Positions 45,200 through 56,797 are shown, counted from the stretch's first letter. The stretch is 64,000 nt of DNA from Choristoneura fumiferana (GCF_025370935.1 NC_133473.1:16622919-16686918); one strand, 5' to 3'. Numbers and translations are program-made. The notes: generated from the letters alone by a model not told the origin.

Positions 45200-45510
45200 G
45201 AGACAAAACGCATAAATCTGACATATATATCTTGCAATGCATCAGTCCATTTTCAGGACGACTAACGTTCTGGCGACGATCCAGCTATGTACGGCTCAAA
45301 TATTCTGTTATGAAATGCAATATACCGTCAAATCGCAATGAGAATGGTGTTATTAATTAGCTGGTATTTAGAATTCGTTTTGCGATCCGGCGACGACGAT
45401 GATTTTCGCCAAAATGTTTGTGTCACCCATTTGGAGTTTTAGCAATTAGCTAACAACTTCGCCACACAAAGCTATCTAATTTCGCCCTGTTAATATATGT
45501 ATTTTAATTA
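45200..45510. other. intronic stretch, nothing recognised
   Basis: Unique-looking sequence. No gene. Confidence 0.35.
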
Positions 45511-45514
45511 TTCC

Positions 45515-46689
45515 TTAAAGGGCAACACACACAGAAAGCGTGCGCGGGTCGGGTCGTGTCCGCCGCGTGAGCCGCGCGGTTCGTTGTATTCACACAGAGA
45601 GCGGGTCGGACCCGCGACGGGCCCGCGGCGGCTATCAATGTTGCCAGTTTAGTGACTTAGTCCCTAGAAGTGACGACTTTTGCTTAAATCTTAGCGGCCG
45701 CAAAAAAGTTTTGACGACAGAAATGGTTTAGGTATCTGGCGACTTTTGGAGTACAAATTAAAACAGTTCTAGAACCAATAATAGATACGACATTTTTGTC
45801 AACTCGACACAGAATTATACAGTGCCGCGAGATATATGTGGAAAACGACAAACGCGCTTGCGCACCAAGGTCAAACTTTATTTACTTAATTAAATTCAAT
45901 TTATGTAATGATGGGCGATGGATGAAATTTTTAAAAGTGGCTGGTTTTTTTTATAGACAGGAATAAGCTTATACTAGTCAATGGAAAAAATAACAGATTT
46001 TCCGTAGTACCTACCAATTAATTAAAAAAATAAAATAAATAAATTTTATTCTCGCCTAAATGAACTAGCTACTGCGCATGAATACGGTTTTTAGGGTTCC
46101 GTAGCCAAAATGGCAAAAACGGAACCCTTATAGTTTCGCCATGTCTGTCTGTCAGTCTGTCTGTCCGTCCGCGGCTTTGCTCAGGGACTATCAATGCTTC
46201 AAAGCTGTAATTTTACATAGGCATACTTACTATGAAAACTATCCCAACAGAATGGTACAATGAAAAATTAAAAAAAAATTTTTTTGGGTACCTCCCATAG
46301 AAAAAAACCCTTACTTTAGTAAGGGTTTTTTTTGTTCTCATCCAACCCCATAGTGTAGGGTCTTTTAAATTAAAAGCATTAGGGGGTTACTAAGACGATT
46401 TTCGATTCAGTATTTTTTTTGCGAAATATTCAAATTTAAAGTAAACATTTTAATTAAAAACGAGTTTTAGGGATTTTTAACTTAAGCTTTAGGGATAAAT
46501 ATTTTTGAGAGTTGGTAACACTGCGCTCGGCTCGCGCTGTTTGTGACGACGGGCGACGGGCGCGGGCCCGCGCACGACCCGCGCCCGCGCCCGCGTTCTG
46601 TGTGAAGGCGTCTATATACCGCCATGCAAATACGCCCGTCGCGGGCCCGCGCACGACCCGCGCCCGCTCTCTGTGTGTGTTGCCCTTAA
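45515..46689. mobile_element. 1.17-kb GC-ended element with TTAA at both borders
   Basis: The left border TTAAAGGGCAACACACACAG and right border CTGTGTGTGTTGCCCTTAA are inverted and sit on TTAA tetranucleotides. Behind each is about 130 bp of very GC-rich sequence with repeated GCGGG/CCCGC and a second internal TTCACACAGAG motif, also inverted between the ends. TTAA borders suggest a piggyBac-type non-autonomous element. The interior includes a minus fragment of the GAGTCGG family (46093-46215) and no transposase. Confidence 0.7.
46093..46215 (-). repeat. GAGTCGG-family fragment, minus strand
   Basis: TTAGGGTTCCGTAGCCAAAA, ACGGAACCCTTATAG and tandem TGTCTGTC are the reverse complement of the 3' end described at 4090-4684. 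It is nested inside the TTAA-bordered element. Confidence 0.65.
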
Positions 46690-47304
46690 GTGTTACGAAT
46701 ATATTTCTGAACTTAATGATGACTTCTATATTCAATGTCAAAAGTACCTCGACGTTTCGACCATATTGCAGAGGCCATGGCCACGAGTTGAGTCAATCAT
46801 TAAGTTCCCAAATATATTAGTTATGAGTAAGAATCGCGCAAGTTAAAAGCATTATGTTATATTTATATTATATTTTAACTGTTGTTTAACAACCTACTAT
46901 ATAACCAATTGGAAAATTATCTGTCATATCAATACATAATACATATAAATAGGTAGGTACATAACAAAATTTGCAAGCGAAGGCTGTACGTTCAATCCCA
47001 TTCAGAAGATGAAGTTAAAATTTCAACCGCAGAATAAAAAGGACATAGGTAGACGAAACAAGCCTTTACGATTTAAAAGTTATTCCAAGATTTGAATTTT
47101 TAGTTTTAAACAAGAAGATATTTTTCTTAGGCAAACTTTTACGGACCATTGTTAACCATATTCATATTCATTTATTCATTGTATAGTCATGTACATAATA
47201 ATATAATATAACTAGGTACCTAGTTAATTGCTAACCCAGGGTTAAGTAGTGTCAAAATGTATGAAACTGTCATCCCTTACTTAAAGTTAATTATTTAATT
47301 TTTA

Positions 47305-47407
47305 ATGCAGGGCACAAGCCTTTCGAAATGAGATGGCTTGGACCGCACTTCCCGCGCGTGCCCAGTGCGGTTTGGGAACTTCATACACATGTGTGCAGGT
47401 TTCCTCT
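47305..47407 (-). mobile_element. tRNA-derived SINE fragment, minus strand
   Basis: GGGCACAAGCCTTTCG, GAGATGGCTTGGACC, GCCCAGTGCGGTTTGGGAAC and TTCATACACATGTGTGCAGG reverse-match the 3' half of 26295-26549. Confidence 0.6.
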
Positions 47408-48229
47408 ATTTTTCTTTCTTCTTCTTCTCTTTTAAAATATGGCTGTTCTGTCCTAATTAATAGGACAATTTCGCCAGTGTCGAGGTAAACTCTCTTTGAG
47501 AGGGACGTTGTACGGTGATTGTAGTTTTTGCAACTTGATAGTAAAATTCCAGACCCCACGTGGAGACCACTTGCGCATTAAAAAATGTTAGACACGAGAG
47601 CAATATAGAATTTTGGGATCACTGTTCACTGTTAAGGTTAATCGCCGTATAAAACACTATCAAAATTATACTTCAACTAGCCAAAGAAACAGAACTAGCA
47701 AAATTAGATATTGTCTACATCCGCCATCTTCGAATGCTACAAATCGAATCTCCTATTTTTCTTTCGAACTAGAAATTGCAAATGTCAAAGCCATAATATG
47801 TCAAACTAATAACCTATCATAACTTTTTAAATATAAATTTTGCCGTCAGTGTGATATGAAAATCAACTCAATGTCTATCTAGATCGGTACGTAATAACAA
47901 CTTTACAGTTGTTGTTGGACTCTTTATTTACAAGTAAACGCTTAGCTGTCATTTTGACGTTTGTCTCCAAAAAACAAAATATGAATAATTTATTGAATCA
48001 GGCGTTATTTAGCGGAGGTCCATATAATAATTACTTTACTAAATACTCAATAGCTGTGATTATTTAAATTTCTGAATAAAAAAGCTATGCACAGCGAAAT
48101 AATTAGACATAATAGTAGTTTTATTTAAAGGTATCGTTATTAGGTTCATGCTTATTGTTGGCAGAAAAAAACAGCCATTTGTTAAAGAACTTCTTTTTTT
48201 TTTAACAAGACAAAGCACTCAATGATTAA

Positions 48230-48690
48230 TAATTTATTGCTTCTGTATTCATGCTTGTATTTTCTCTTTGTGGCAATCGATAAATCTTTACTAGTATTTT
48301 TTTTTAGTTATCTATTTTTGGAAAGCAACAATGAAATTTCAAAAAAAAGGTAAACGTAACAGGCTTTCTCGAATGCCCTAAGTTTTTCATAGCCTTAATA
48401 TCATAAAGCCCTTAATTGCTGTCCCTTTGTCTCATCTCCGCATGCGAGTAATAAATTACGTTTACTAATTAATTTACTCATAACGGCGGCGTATCGTCGA
48501 TGCGAAATAATTAAGCCATTCGTTAATTAAAAGTCGCTTCGTTGTGCCGCTATCCATTGCCAGTTTTGCTGGGTAATGGTTAAGCCTTAATGCGATCTTC
48601 GTGTCATATTCTCTTATTATCCCTAGGGGTATTTTATTATTTTTTATAATATCCTCTAGGGTATCGGAGGAATTATAACAAGCTACCACA
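48230..48690. other. intronic stretch, possibly unique
   Basis: No gene. 48430-48670 is unique-looking with several TTAATTA sites. Confidence 0.35.
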
Positions 48691-48701
48691 GAACTCTATT
48701 G

Positions 48702-49117
48702 CAGGGTTTCTCAAAGTGGGGTACGCGAACCCCTAGGGGTTCGCTATTCGACGGTAGGGGGTTCGCGACAAGGTTTACGTGATGGTGGCTGCAAGACTGG
48801 CAAGAGGATTAAGATTGGTTTTTGGAGTCTTTTTGTGTTTTTTATTTCAACTCCAAAGTTACTTATTTGTTGTCGTTTGTTTCAGTTTGTATTTTCGTTG
48901 GCAAGACGATTCTTACCTATATTTGTTACCTTTTATTGAAATAATTAATAAATAATATAGGTACATTATATTATGATGATGATTGAAATAAAAATAACCT
49001 TAGTTTCTCCAACAGTCAATTTTATTACTTTCTTTGGGGGGGGGGGGCAGGTAGGGGTTCGCTGTCGTCTAGAAACTTTAACAGGGGTACGTGAAGCCAT
49101 AAGTTTGAGAAACCCTG
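48702..49117. mobile_element. 416-bp hAT-like non-autonomous element
   Basis: The left end CAGGGTTTCTCAAAGTGGGG and right end AAGTTTGAGAAACCCTG are inverted. Each border carries an 8-bp duplicate, CTCTATTG at 48694-48701 and CCCTATTG at 49118-49125, with one mismatch. An 8-bp duplication and CAGGG ends are hallmarks of hAT. A segment at 48812-48900 belongs to a different family (see 17379-18150), so it appears nested. A 12-G run lies at 49036-49047. There is no transposase. Confidence 0.8.
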
Positions 49118-49281
49118 CCCTATTGTATTGAACACCGAACGCAAAACTCATACAAACTCACCTAACCTGCCCCCTAGGGCGAATGGGCATTTATTGTTCA
49201 AGCGTGCCCCTTATTAGTCCACAGTTTTGCTTACCATCAGTAGTGATTGTGGTCAAACCCAAGCCTATTTCTGCAAAAACA

Positions 49282-49401
49282 ACTAAGAAATTCGAAAATC
49301 GAAGTTCGTGTCCTTCGGTCCCTCTGACACTTATACTATTTAATACGAGAGCTAGAGGGACGGTACGATACGAACTACAATTTTCGAACTTCGTAGTAGG
49401 C
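49282..49401. mobile_element. hairpin MITE, ACGAACTTCGAG family, copy 2
   Basis: AATCGAAGTTCGTGTCCTTC, GGTCCCTCTGACACTTATAC and GAGGGACGGTACGATACGAA match copies 1 and 3. The outer GCAGGGCTACTACG ends are eroded, which makes this the oldest-looking of the three. Confidence 0.75.
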
Positions 49402-49537
49402 ACTCAGTAGCGCGGAAGAGGCGGCACGCTCGCCTGGGCTACCAGACCCTAGGGGCCTCCAAATGTCCACAAGTTATCTTGATACAGTACTGATTTCCGA
49501 ACAAAACAAAAAATATGCTTGGTACTAATAATAATTT

Positions 49538-49825
49538 TTTTTATTCGACTGGATGGCAAACGAGCAAGTGGGTCTCCTGATGGTAAGAGATCACCATCGC
49601 CCATAGACACCTGCAACACCAGGGGGATAGCAGATGCGTTGCCAACCTAGAGGCCTAAGATGGGATACCTCAAGTGCCAGTAATTTCACCGGCTGTCTTA
49701 CTCTCCACGCCGAAACACTACAGTGCAAGCACTGGTGCTTCATGGCAGGATTAGCAAGCAAGATGGTGGTAGCAATCCGGGCGGACCTTGCACAAGGTCC
49801 TACCACCTGCAAAATACTATTACTA
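49538..49825 (-). mobile_element. LINE 3' end, CCATCAGGAGACCCACTTGC family, minus strand
   Basis: Read on the minus strand, it contains TTGCAGGTGGTAGGACCTTG, CCCGGATTGCTACCACC, TTACTGGCACTTGAGG, TTGGCAACGCATCTGC, TGGTGATCTCTTACCATCAG and an A-rich tail. It is a frequent lepidopteran non-LTR 3' end. A + copy lies at 60166-60435, and the two start at the same position. Confidence 0.75.
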
Positions 49826-49999
49826 GGGGGCATTCACCTTTGCTGGCCCGGGCTTGCGGCCCGACGAGCTTAGTCCGCCATTGCATTTACTACTTTTGTT
49901 TAATAAATTGTTACTGCTTGTGTAAGGGAAAGAATACAGTTATTAGGTACATGTCGACCGAAAAGTTGTGTGGGCGAGGCAACCCAGTGAGATATAAAT

Positions 50000-50710
50000 A
50001 ATGTAAAGGCTGATTCGACAAAAGACGGTCCTATCACTTAAGTAAGTCTAATCAATCAAAATTGTTGACCAGTACACTCGAACCAACTGAATCCTGACCC
50101 ACTGTGGAACCTTTTCGTAGAAAAAGTCATAGTGACATCGCATTGCTTGACAAGGGAATTTATTATGGCATTTACGGCACTTACTGTGAGAACGTTCTAC
50201 GGTGAGTCAGAAATCAAATACGCATTGAAAGTAAAAAATTCTTATTTTGCCGTCATTCAAAATTGTTAAAAAGTGAAAAAACAATCACGGTTAACTTCAA
50301 TAAGATTTATTCAGTAAAATTATCTATAATACAAATACTTAAAAAAAAAAACAAAGACATTGAGGAGGAACCCACAATTAAATACGTACATAGCCACCTT
50401 AGACATTACTTCTCTGCTTTGACAAAATACTTGCCGAGTTGCATCAGAAACAAAGTTGATAAATTCGGCGTAGCACAGAGCTACGCTTGACGTGCTACGC
50501 CGTAGCTATATGCTACGCCAATCTTGCTATACTACGGCAGCTCGCTTGCGGTGCGGCAGTAGTTAGTTCACAAAATATTCCTTGAGAAGTTATGCTATTA
50601 TAAAGATAAGACTTTACCCATAGCTTCGCACGCGTAATCCATAAATCTGGCGGGTGACACTATTTACCGGCCCGGATAATACCGACATGGAAATACCTAC
50701 GCGATATTTC
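50000..50710. other. intronic stretch; short GCTACGCC repeats
   Basis: No gene. A cluster of GCTACGCC-like words in both orientations lies at 50468-50545. Confidence 0.4.
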
Positions 50711-50713
50711 GTG

Positions 50714-51413
50714 TACAGTCAAGTGCAAAAATAAGTATCTATTCGAACCATTCAAAAATATGTTACTACGGCCTGAATGCCTCGGAATAAGAGTCTGTGG
50801 TACTTATTTTCGAAACTTTGAATAAGTTCATATTTTTAACCGACTTCAAAAAAGGAGGTTCTATTTTCCAATGTTTGTCTTTTTTTATGCATGTTCACTG
50901 ATTACTCAGTCAATTGTGGACCGATTTTCAAAATTATTTTTTTAATCGAAAGGGTGAGGTGGTCCCATTGTCACCAGGTCAAGATCTGATAATGGGATTC
51001 TAGGGAAATCGAGGGCAAACCTCAAATTTTATAGGCACACATATGGCGATTTAGGCATTTTTAGCATTAAGATGAGCGTTTACATTCAGAAAGTATCATT
51101 TGGTAACCTGGACCTGATGAAAAAGACCGTGATGACCAATGGAACTCATCAAAGCTAAGTAATGCTCGCTCGTCTATAAACGATCAAGATTAATATACCT
51201 AGATAAGCGACTAAAAAGAAGCTTTAAGTTGATGATCTGAAGCCAGAAGGTAGGCAACGGAACTCTGCTGGCTCGTGCTGAGGCACCGACTTCGAGCTGG
51301 TACGTACCTAGAAAAATATTTTCAAGGGTTTTGTAGTCGGTTCCATTTTTTGTTATTTTATTTTTATTTTTTTGAAGTCGGTTTTACTTTTTTGTTAATT
51401 ACACTTGACTGTA
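50714..51413. mobile_element. composite: TA-flanked TIR element holding another TIR element
   Basis: The outer ends TACAGTCAAGTG (50714-50725) and CACTTGACTGTA (51402-51413) are inverted and flanked by TA, as for Tc1/mariner. Inside, AACCGACTTCAAAAAAGG at 50839 and TTTTTTTGAAGTCGGTT ending about 51382 form a second inverted pair 540 bp apart. That pair belongs to the family seen at 36909. The simplest reading is insertion of the inner element into the outer one. It is non-coding. Confidence 0.65.
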
Positions 51414-51419
51414 CAAGTG

Positions 51420-52200
51420 TACATGCTCGTAGAAACTCGTGTCAGTTTGACACCCGTTCTGGCAGTTGAATTGACATTCAGGGAGTTTTATAAATTCTTA
51501 TGAGAATTCCCAAAATTACATCGTGATTTATATTGGCCTTGGGCTTGCATTAAAAACGGGTGGGTGGTTCTTTAAAAATACTACAGCAAATCGTACTGAC
51601 GCGTAGTTATATTTTAAAAAACACTTTTAATCACGTGTTTTATTACAAGCATTTTAATTAACAAAAGATACCTCGGAGCTTCCAGTGATCGATCGATAAT
51701 TCCAAGAAATATTATCTTCACAAATAAACAGCAATATAACAAACTTTACTAAGGAATCCCGTTTTATATTTCGAGACAAAAACCTCTAATTAACTTAGTA
51801 TTACGTCAAAACGCTCGTGTCACAGCAGAAGTGGGACAGTAGTTCAACTTTTTACTTCACATCGTAGGCACGTAACTAGCTGTTAAGAGCCAACTCGAAG
51901 CTTGTCGCGACACTTGAACATTATGGAACATTTAACGAGTCGTTACGCCGCCAACTTCGGAACTACGCAGTTACAGCAAATTCCACTATTGCTATGAATT
52001 TACCGACTTACTAGCATAACTTTACTGTGATTTTTGGTGGTACAGGATGTTGATTGCTTCGTTAAGTATAGCAAAGATTAAGTATATTCAACAAATGTGC
52101 GCTATCTTAGCGTTAATATTCTAATTCGCACGAATGACACGATTGGCACACATGCTCTTTTTGAGTGCATTTTTTATTAAAAAAATAAATCTATCTAGAT
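51420..52200. other. intronic stretch, nothing recognised
   Basis: Unique-looking. No gene. Confidence 0.35.
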
Positions 52201-52206
52201 ATAATA

Positions 52207-52320
52207 GCCCTTATAGCGCCCGTCTTGGGACATAGGCCTCCTCTCTACTTTTCCAGTCTTGCCTATCCACTGCCACACGCGTCCAGTTTACGCCAGCTTG
52301 TTGCAGGATATCGTCAAATA
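52207..52320 (-). mobile_element. RTE-type ORF end fragment, minus strand
   Basis: AGCGCCCGTCTTGGGACATA, GGCCTCCTCTCTACTTTTCC and CTTGCCTATCCACTGCCACA with ACGCGTCCAGTTTACGCCAG are, in reverse, the RTE C-terminal region just before the tail. The fragment is decayed and has no tail. Confidence 0.6.
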
Positions 52321-52324
52321 AATA

Positions 52325-53285
52325 AATTAAAAATGGGTAAATTTTCCTATTCCGTGGATATTTCTAAAAACTCCTTCGTGCATGATTGTGATACTTAAGT
52401 AGGTAATTTGTTTGCCAAAAGTCAAATGTAACTGCAACGGTTTAATTTATGCGTTGTCAGTCAGTTAGTGACGGTAACAGTTATTTATAGGTAGATTACC
52501 TACATAGATTAACGATAACATATTTACAGTTTGATCAGAGAAAAAACAAATCGTAAAGTTAAAATGCATTTATGTTTGGTCTCTAAATAATAAAAATAAT
52601 GATCTTGCCTATTTACGTGTCATTGGTGGGTTGAGACCTTATTATAGACTAAGGGAGCTTGGCATGTAATTCCTTTGTAGGCCACACACATACCTACACA
52701 CCATTGAATAAGTTAACACGTTCGGCCCTAGTGACACAACGTCTGTGACTTTTTAGTTCTTACTTCTATGCGATGTCACGTACTTGTGACTGCTGTGGAA
52801 TATGCGCTATGCCTAGGGTAAGAGCTTAGTGTATCGCATTGGGCTGCGGTAATTCTGCTAAGCTCTTACGCTATGCCAGCCTTTAGGAAAAAATTGCCTC
52901 TAAAACACAACGTGGTAGACCCGGATAACTCGCGTCTTAAAGGGGGTTTGTATGAGTGAGTCTCACGGTAGTTTCATGTTTAAAGTATAAACTGTTCAAA
53001 ATGGGGTCTCTCTAGGCCAGATTTCGTGCTACGTCGGTCCTCGCTCGCGGCGTCCGTCGGCCCTTTGACAGCATCGTAAATTTTTAATATACATTAAAAC
53101 CATAATTTATTCAAGTTCAAAGCTCAAAGACTCCTAAATCTATATAAATATTAGGATAGTTAATAGCAAAAAGCTTTTTTGTAATTGAAAGACCACAAGT
53201 CAAAGCGGATAATTATAAATATGTAGATAGTTTTAAATGATAACAAAACAGATAACTCAAGTCTGAAATCGAGTTTAGCTTGACA
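52325..53285. other. intronic stretch with a 75-bp hairpin
   Basis: At 52808-52880 GCTATGCCTAGGGTAAGAGC and GCTCTTACGCTATGCCAGC form inverted arms. Near 52690 there is a SINE body fragment (CACACATACCTACACACCAT). No gene. Confidence 0.45.
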
Positions 53286-53287
53286 TG

Positions 53288-53547
53288 TAAATAAATAAAT
53301 ATCATGGGACACTTGACACCAATTGTCCTATTCCCAAACTAAGCAAATCTTGTACCTACTCTGAATACTAGGCAACGGATAAACATACTTATATAGATAA
53401 ATACATACTTAAATACATATTAAACATCCAAGACCCGAGAACAAACATTCGTGTTATTCACACAAATCTCTGCCCCGGCGGGGAATGGAACTCAGGACCT
53501 CAAGCTTTGTAGTCAGGTTCTCTAACCACTTGGCCATCCGGTCGTTT
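53288..53547 (-). mobile_element. tRNA-derived SINE, GACCGGATGG family
   Basis: On the minus strand the head ACGACCGGATGGCCAAGTGG contains the A-box region. The B box is degenerate (GAGTTCCATTCC). The body has TGTTCTCGGGTCTTGGATG, TATGTATTTATCTATATAAG and TGTTTATCCGTTGCCTAG, ending TTGGTGTCAAGTGTCCCATG plus ATTTATTTATTT. It is complete end to end. Confidence 0.8.
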
Positions 53548-53794
53548 CGGGCAAATCCGTAAGCCTTTTTCTGGGATCAACGCGACTCGGCGGCTGCTGC
53601 AACACGCGCACTGCGCGCCACCGCCCTGCTCACGCTACTACCCGACGAAACTAATACCGGCGTAAAACTACCCGCGTTTTCATCGTGATTTTTGTTATAA
53701 TTTTCATGATGCAGCACGAGTATTTAACACAGTTTTCGAACCGTAAATAATACATAATAATAATGTATTATGGTGTAGATAATTATTGATTAAT

Positions 53795-53940
53795 TTGCTG
53801 TTGCCCATGACTCTGTCTGCGAATGAATTTATCAGTATCCCGCTTTTATTGAGATAAAACGGCAGTTCAAAGTCCCTCCATTTTAAAGTAGGTACCATGT
53901 ATTTTATTCATCGTAGTTGGTCCAATTTCAACTTTTATTA
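53795..53940 (+). repeat. GTTGCCCGCG-family repeat, diverged
   Basis: GCTGTTGCCCATGACTCTGT, TATCAGTATCCCGCTTTTAT and TAGTTGGTCCAATTTC follow the order of the family but with many changes. Confidence 0.5.
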
Positions 53941-54755
53941 AAATTTGTCAATCCGTTGTAGTAAGAAGGGGTCACTTTAACTACTTACATACACAAACTT
54001 AGCAATTACGTCTACCCACAAAAAATCACGAATCGTTATAAAAGGTTAAATTTGTTATAGTTTTAGTTTTTACCTACTTTCAAAATCAATTCAACCAATC
54101 AATTCAGTAAATTTAAGAACGATCAACTGTTTGTCCAATTCATGTGACTTTATTAATAAAATTCACAACGTAAACACTTACTTAATTTTACTTTGATTTT
54201 ACAACAAAATTAATATAATCCGAGGAGGGATTTAATCCCGGCTACCCAAATTGCTACAACTACTTTAATTTATAATTGAGAATTGCTAAACATTAAAACA
54301 TTTAAGATGTAAAATTTCGTGAAGACTGGTATGTGTGCTTATTCATCAAGCAAGACTAAACAAATATACAAAGAAACATATTTTTACCCATATAACATTA
54401 GTTTGAATTCGGATTAGGATATTATAGTCCTAATAATCTATGCATACAATAAATAATATATTTAGATGATAGGCAACTAGTGATATTAACCGCAGAACTC
54501 GCTGAACTATGCCCAAAGTTGTAAAACCTATTGATCCTAGCTTACCTTTATAATATGTAGATGTTTCCAGAATCTGACCAAAAACATAATAGTATAAAGT
54601 AGGTACGCTACCCTAGTACTCCTGAGACACAAAAAGCAGTTGTGTCTGTAAATCCGTCCACGTTTTGAGTACGAGTAAATTCACTATTAAAAGTATAGGT
54701 AACTTCGCATTTTCATGATGCGAACTTTAAAGATCCGTATTTAATTTCTTTCAAT

Positions 54756-54950
54756 GAGTCCACAAAAGCTTGTACTATGGGTACTAGCCAACGGATAGGT
54801 AAACGTACCGACTTACTGGTATATAAATAAATACAGCTTACAACGTCCAAATCCTGAGAGCAAACATTCATATTTTTCATACAATCTGCCTTGACCGGGG
54901 ATCGAACCCGGTCGTAATCAGATTCTCTAACCATTCAGCTATCCGGTCAT
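54756..54950 (-). mobile_element. tRNA-derived SINE, GACCGGATGG family, second copy
   Basis: On the minus strand the head is TGACCGGATAGCTGAATGG. The B-box region CCGGGTTCGATCCCCGGTC is intact here and would fit a Pol III promoter. The body has GGATTTGGACGTTG, TATTTATTTATATACC and GTTGGCTAGTACCCATAG. The 3' tail is lost. Confidence 0.75.
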
Positions 54951-54984
54951 CAATAGCATCATTTGTAGCATAAGTAACTGGGCG

Positions 54985-55125
54985 ACCGAGCTTTGCTCGG
55001 CCTAAAACTCGATAATAAGCGTTTTCCCAGAGATAAGACCAAGCTAGATCGATTTGTCATCCCCGAAAACCCACATACCAAATTTCATCGAAATCGTTTC
55101 TGAGATCCCCGAAATATACACACAT
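54985..55125 (+). repeat. dispersed repeat, copy of the 30690 family
   Basis: GAGCTTTGCTCGGCC, AAGCGTTTTCCCAGAG, GACCAAGCTAGATCGATTTG and CCAAATTTCATCGAAATCG match 30690-30810. Confidence 0.6.
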
Positions 55126-55373
55126 ATATACAAGAATTCTAACAACGAAAACTTTCGTTTTGCGAGCTCCAAAATGTTCTTTGGCCGGATTTTTGTAATT
55201 TTCTAAGAGAGAAAACGGCCAGCGTACTTGCCATCCGCGCATATTTATTTTATCCTACAAACGAAGCTGGGAATTGGTTTGATGGATTTTTTAATGAATG
55301 GGCTGTCGTAGTCATGAAGGTTTAAGCCTGAAATTGTAACGCGTTTTTTTTTGGTGAAGGATATTTTATGAAG

Positions 55374-55530
55374 TACTAGCTGTTGCCTCCGCTTTGTCTG
55401 CAAATAGTTCATTCATCATCATCACGTACCCATGGTAACTAGGTATACATTTTTCCGGGATAAAACTATCCTATGTCCTTCTCAGTCTCAAACTATACCT
55501 TACCAAATTCCATCGCCATACATGTTCAAT
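55374..55530 (+). repeat. GTTGCCCGCG-family repeat
   Basis: ACTAGCTGTTGCCTCCGCTT, TTTTCCGGGATAAAACTATC and CTATGTCCTTCTCAGTCTC are clear landmarks. A small CATCATCATCA run has replaced part of the front. Confidence 0.6.
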
Positions 55531-55534
55531 TTTC

Positions 55535-56140
55535 TCTTTTAGTTAATGGAAATCAATTAACGTTAACGTATGATGGAGTCACCCAGATGGTGACTGAGTT
55601 ATACTGATTAATGATTATACCTACTGATTAATGAGTCTCATTAATTGAGTGTTAATGAGCTGGCCGCAAAAATTCTAATATATTTTACATTTAATAGTTT
55701 TTATTGCTTTATGCTTAATCTTGCCTTAAAATTATACCAATACAATGCAAGAAACTGTATTGAAATTGGTTTACTAAGTTTTAAGAAAAAAATAACAGAC
55801 GTACAAACATACAATTTCTTACCACTTACAGGTCTTCTACGTTCCGTAGTGTGTAAAAATATAATAATAATGAACTCTAGCTGAAACAGATAACTTGTTA
55901 TCAGGACCCCTGAATAACAAGTCATCGCAGGACAGCGGAGAAGGGCTCATTACGCCGCAACTCGTAAACATACTACCTATAAATGTTTTTTCGCTAACTT
56001 CTCAAGAGATTTCGCTAGTCTTGCAAAAAGTCGCTAACGAGTGCCTTAATTCCGAGCGAAGTCGGTCGTCGAGCACCTTGCGGAGTTAGTCTCGATTAGC
56101 CGTGTGGCGCGAGCGACTGGCGATCGAGGTAGTAGTTGAC
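55535..56140. other. intronic stretch, nothing recognised
   Basis: No gene. 55900-56130 is more GC-balanced without coding signs. Confidence 0.35.
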
Positions 56141-56275
56141 TACAGTCAAATACAAAGATATCGATACGGCCAAAGTTACAAAAATGTATGTACGAGTTTA
56201 TGGGCTTAGCATTGAGGTTGTGTATACATATTTTTGCAACTTTGGCCGTATCGTTATCTTTGTAGTTGACTGATA
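56141..56275. mobile_element. hairpin MITE, TACAGTCAAA family
   Basis: TACAGTCAAATACAAAGATA and GTATACATATTTTTGCAACT with GGCCGTATCG...TTGACTG form inverted arms. TA at or near both ends suggests Tc1/mariner. The family is shared with the inner part of 44636-44834. Confidence 0.75.
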
Positions 56276-56584
56276 CATCCTTGTGTATAGCACAGGCCTT
56301 CTCTCAGAATGACACGCCGTGGGCTATAGTTTCCAAGCTGTTAATTAATAGAGTGAAAACCTGAGAAACGTTTTTTTTAGTTACCCAATACGTCGTATCA
56401 TGCCATGACTGTAATAGGAACGTGTCAGGAACGGAATGTCAAACGCATAGGTACATGACACGCGTCGGCGATGGTTAGTTAGGAAACGTGCTAGTGGGCA
56501 TACTTAACATACTTTCCAATACAAAGAATATAATTTTTGCCTGAGACGTTGCTATTACGGTCATGGTATGATACGGTATAATGG

Positions 56585-56797
56585 GTCATCATCATCATCA
56601 TCATCAGCCGGAAGACGTCCACTGCTGAACAAAGGCCCTTAGAACGCCACAATGAACGACAAGTCGCCACTTGAATTCACCGATTTCCCGCAACTCTCAC
56701 AATGTCGTAAGACCACCTGGTGGGAGGCCTGCCAACGCTTCGTCTTCCGGTTCGTGGTCGCCACTCGAGGACTCGAGGCCTTTTTTGTAATGGGTAG
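56585..56797 (-). mobile_element. RTE-type LINE 3' end, minus strand
   Basis: The region starts with a (CATCAT)n tail at 56587-56606, then CAGCCGGAAGACGTCCACTG, GAACAAAGGCCCTTAGAACG, CCACAATGAACGACAAGTCG, CCACCTGGTGGGAGGCCTGC and GGTTCGTGGTCGCCACTCG. On the minus strand this is the conserved RTE 3' end of the type at 25375-25482, with a longer part kept here. It is not coding in one frame. Confidence 0.8.

Noticed and set aside
45540..46820. Arg/Ala-rich frames on both strands as a disordered protein
   Set aside because: They come from the GC-rich sub-terminal blocks of the TTAA-bordered element; frames on both strands are a composition effect.
49591..50001. Overlapping frames on both strands near 49.6-50.0 kb as a protein
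   Set aside because: They are translations of a LINE 3' UTR repeated in inverted orientation at 60.2 kb, and are not conserved as frames.
53455..53550. Pol III-like sequence as a real tRNA gene
   Set aside because: It is the head of a SINE with several copies, with a degenerate B box and no tRNA 3' end.
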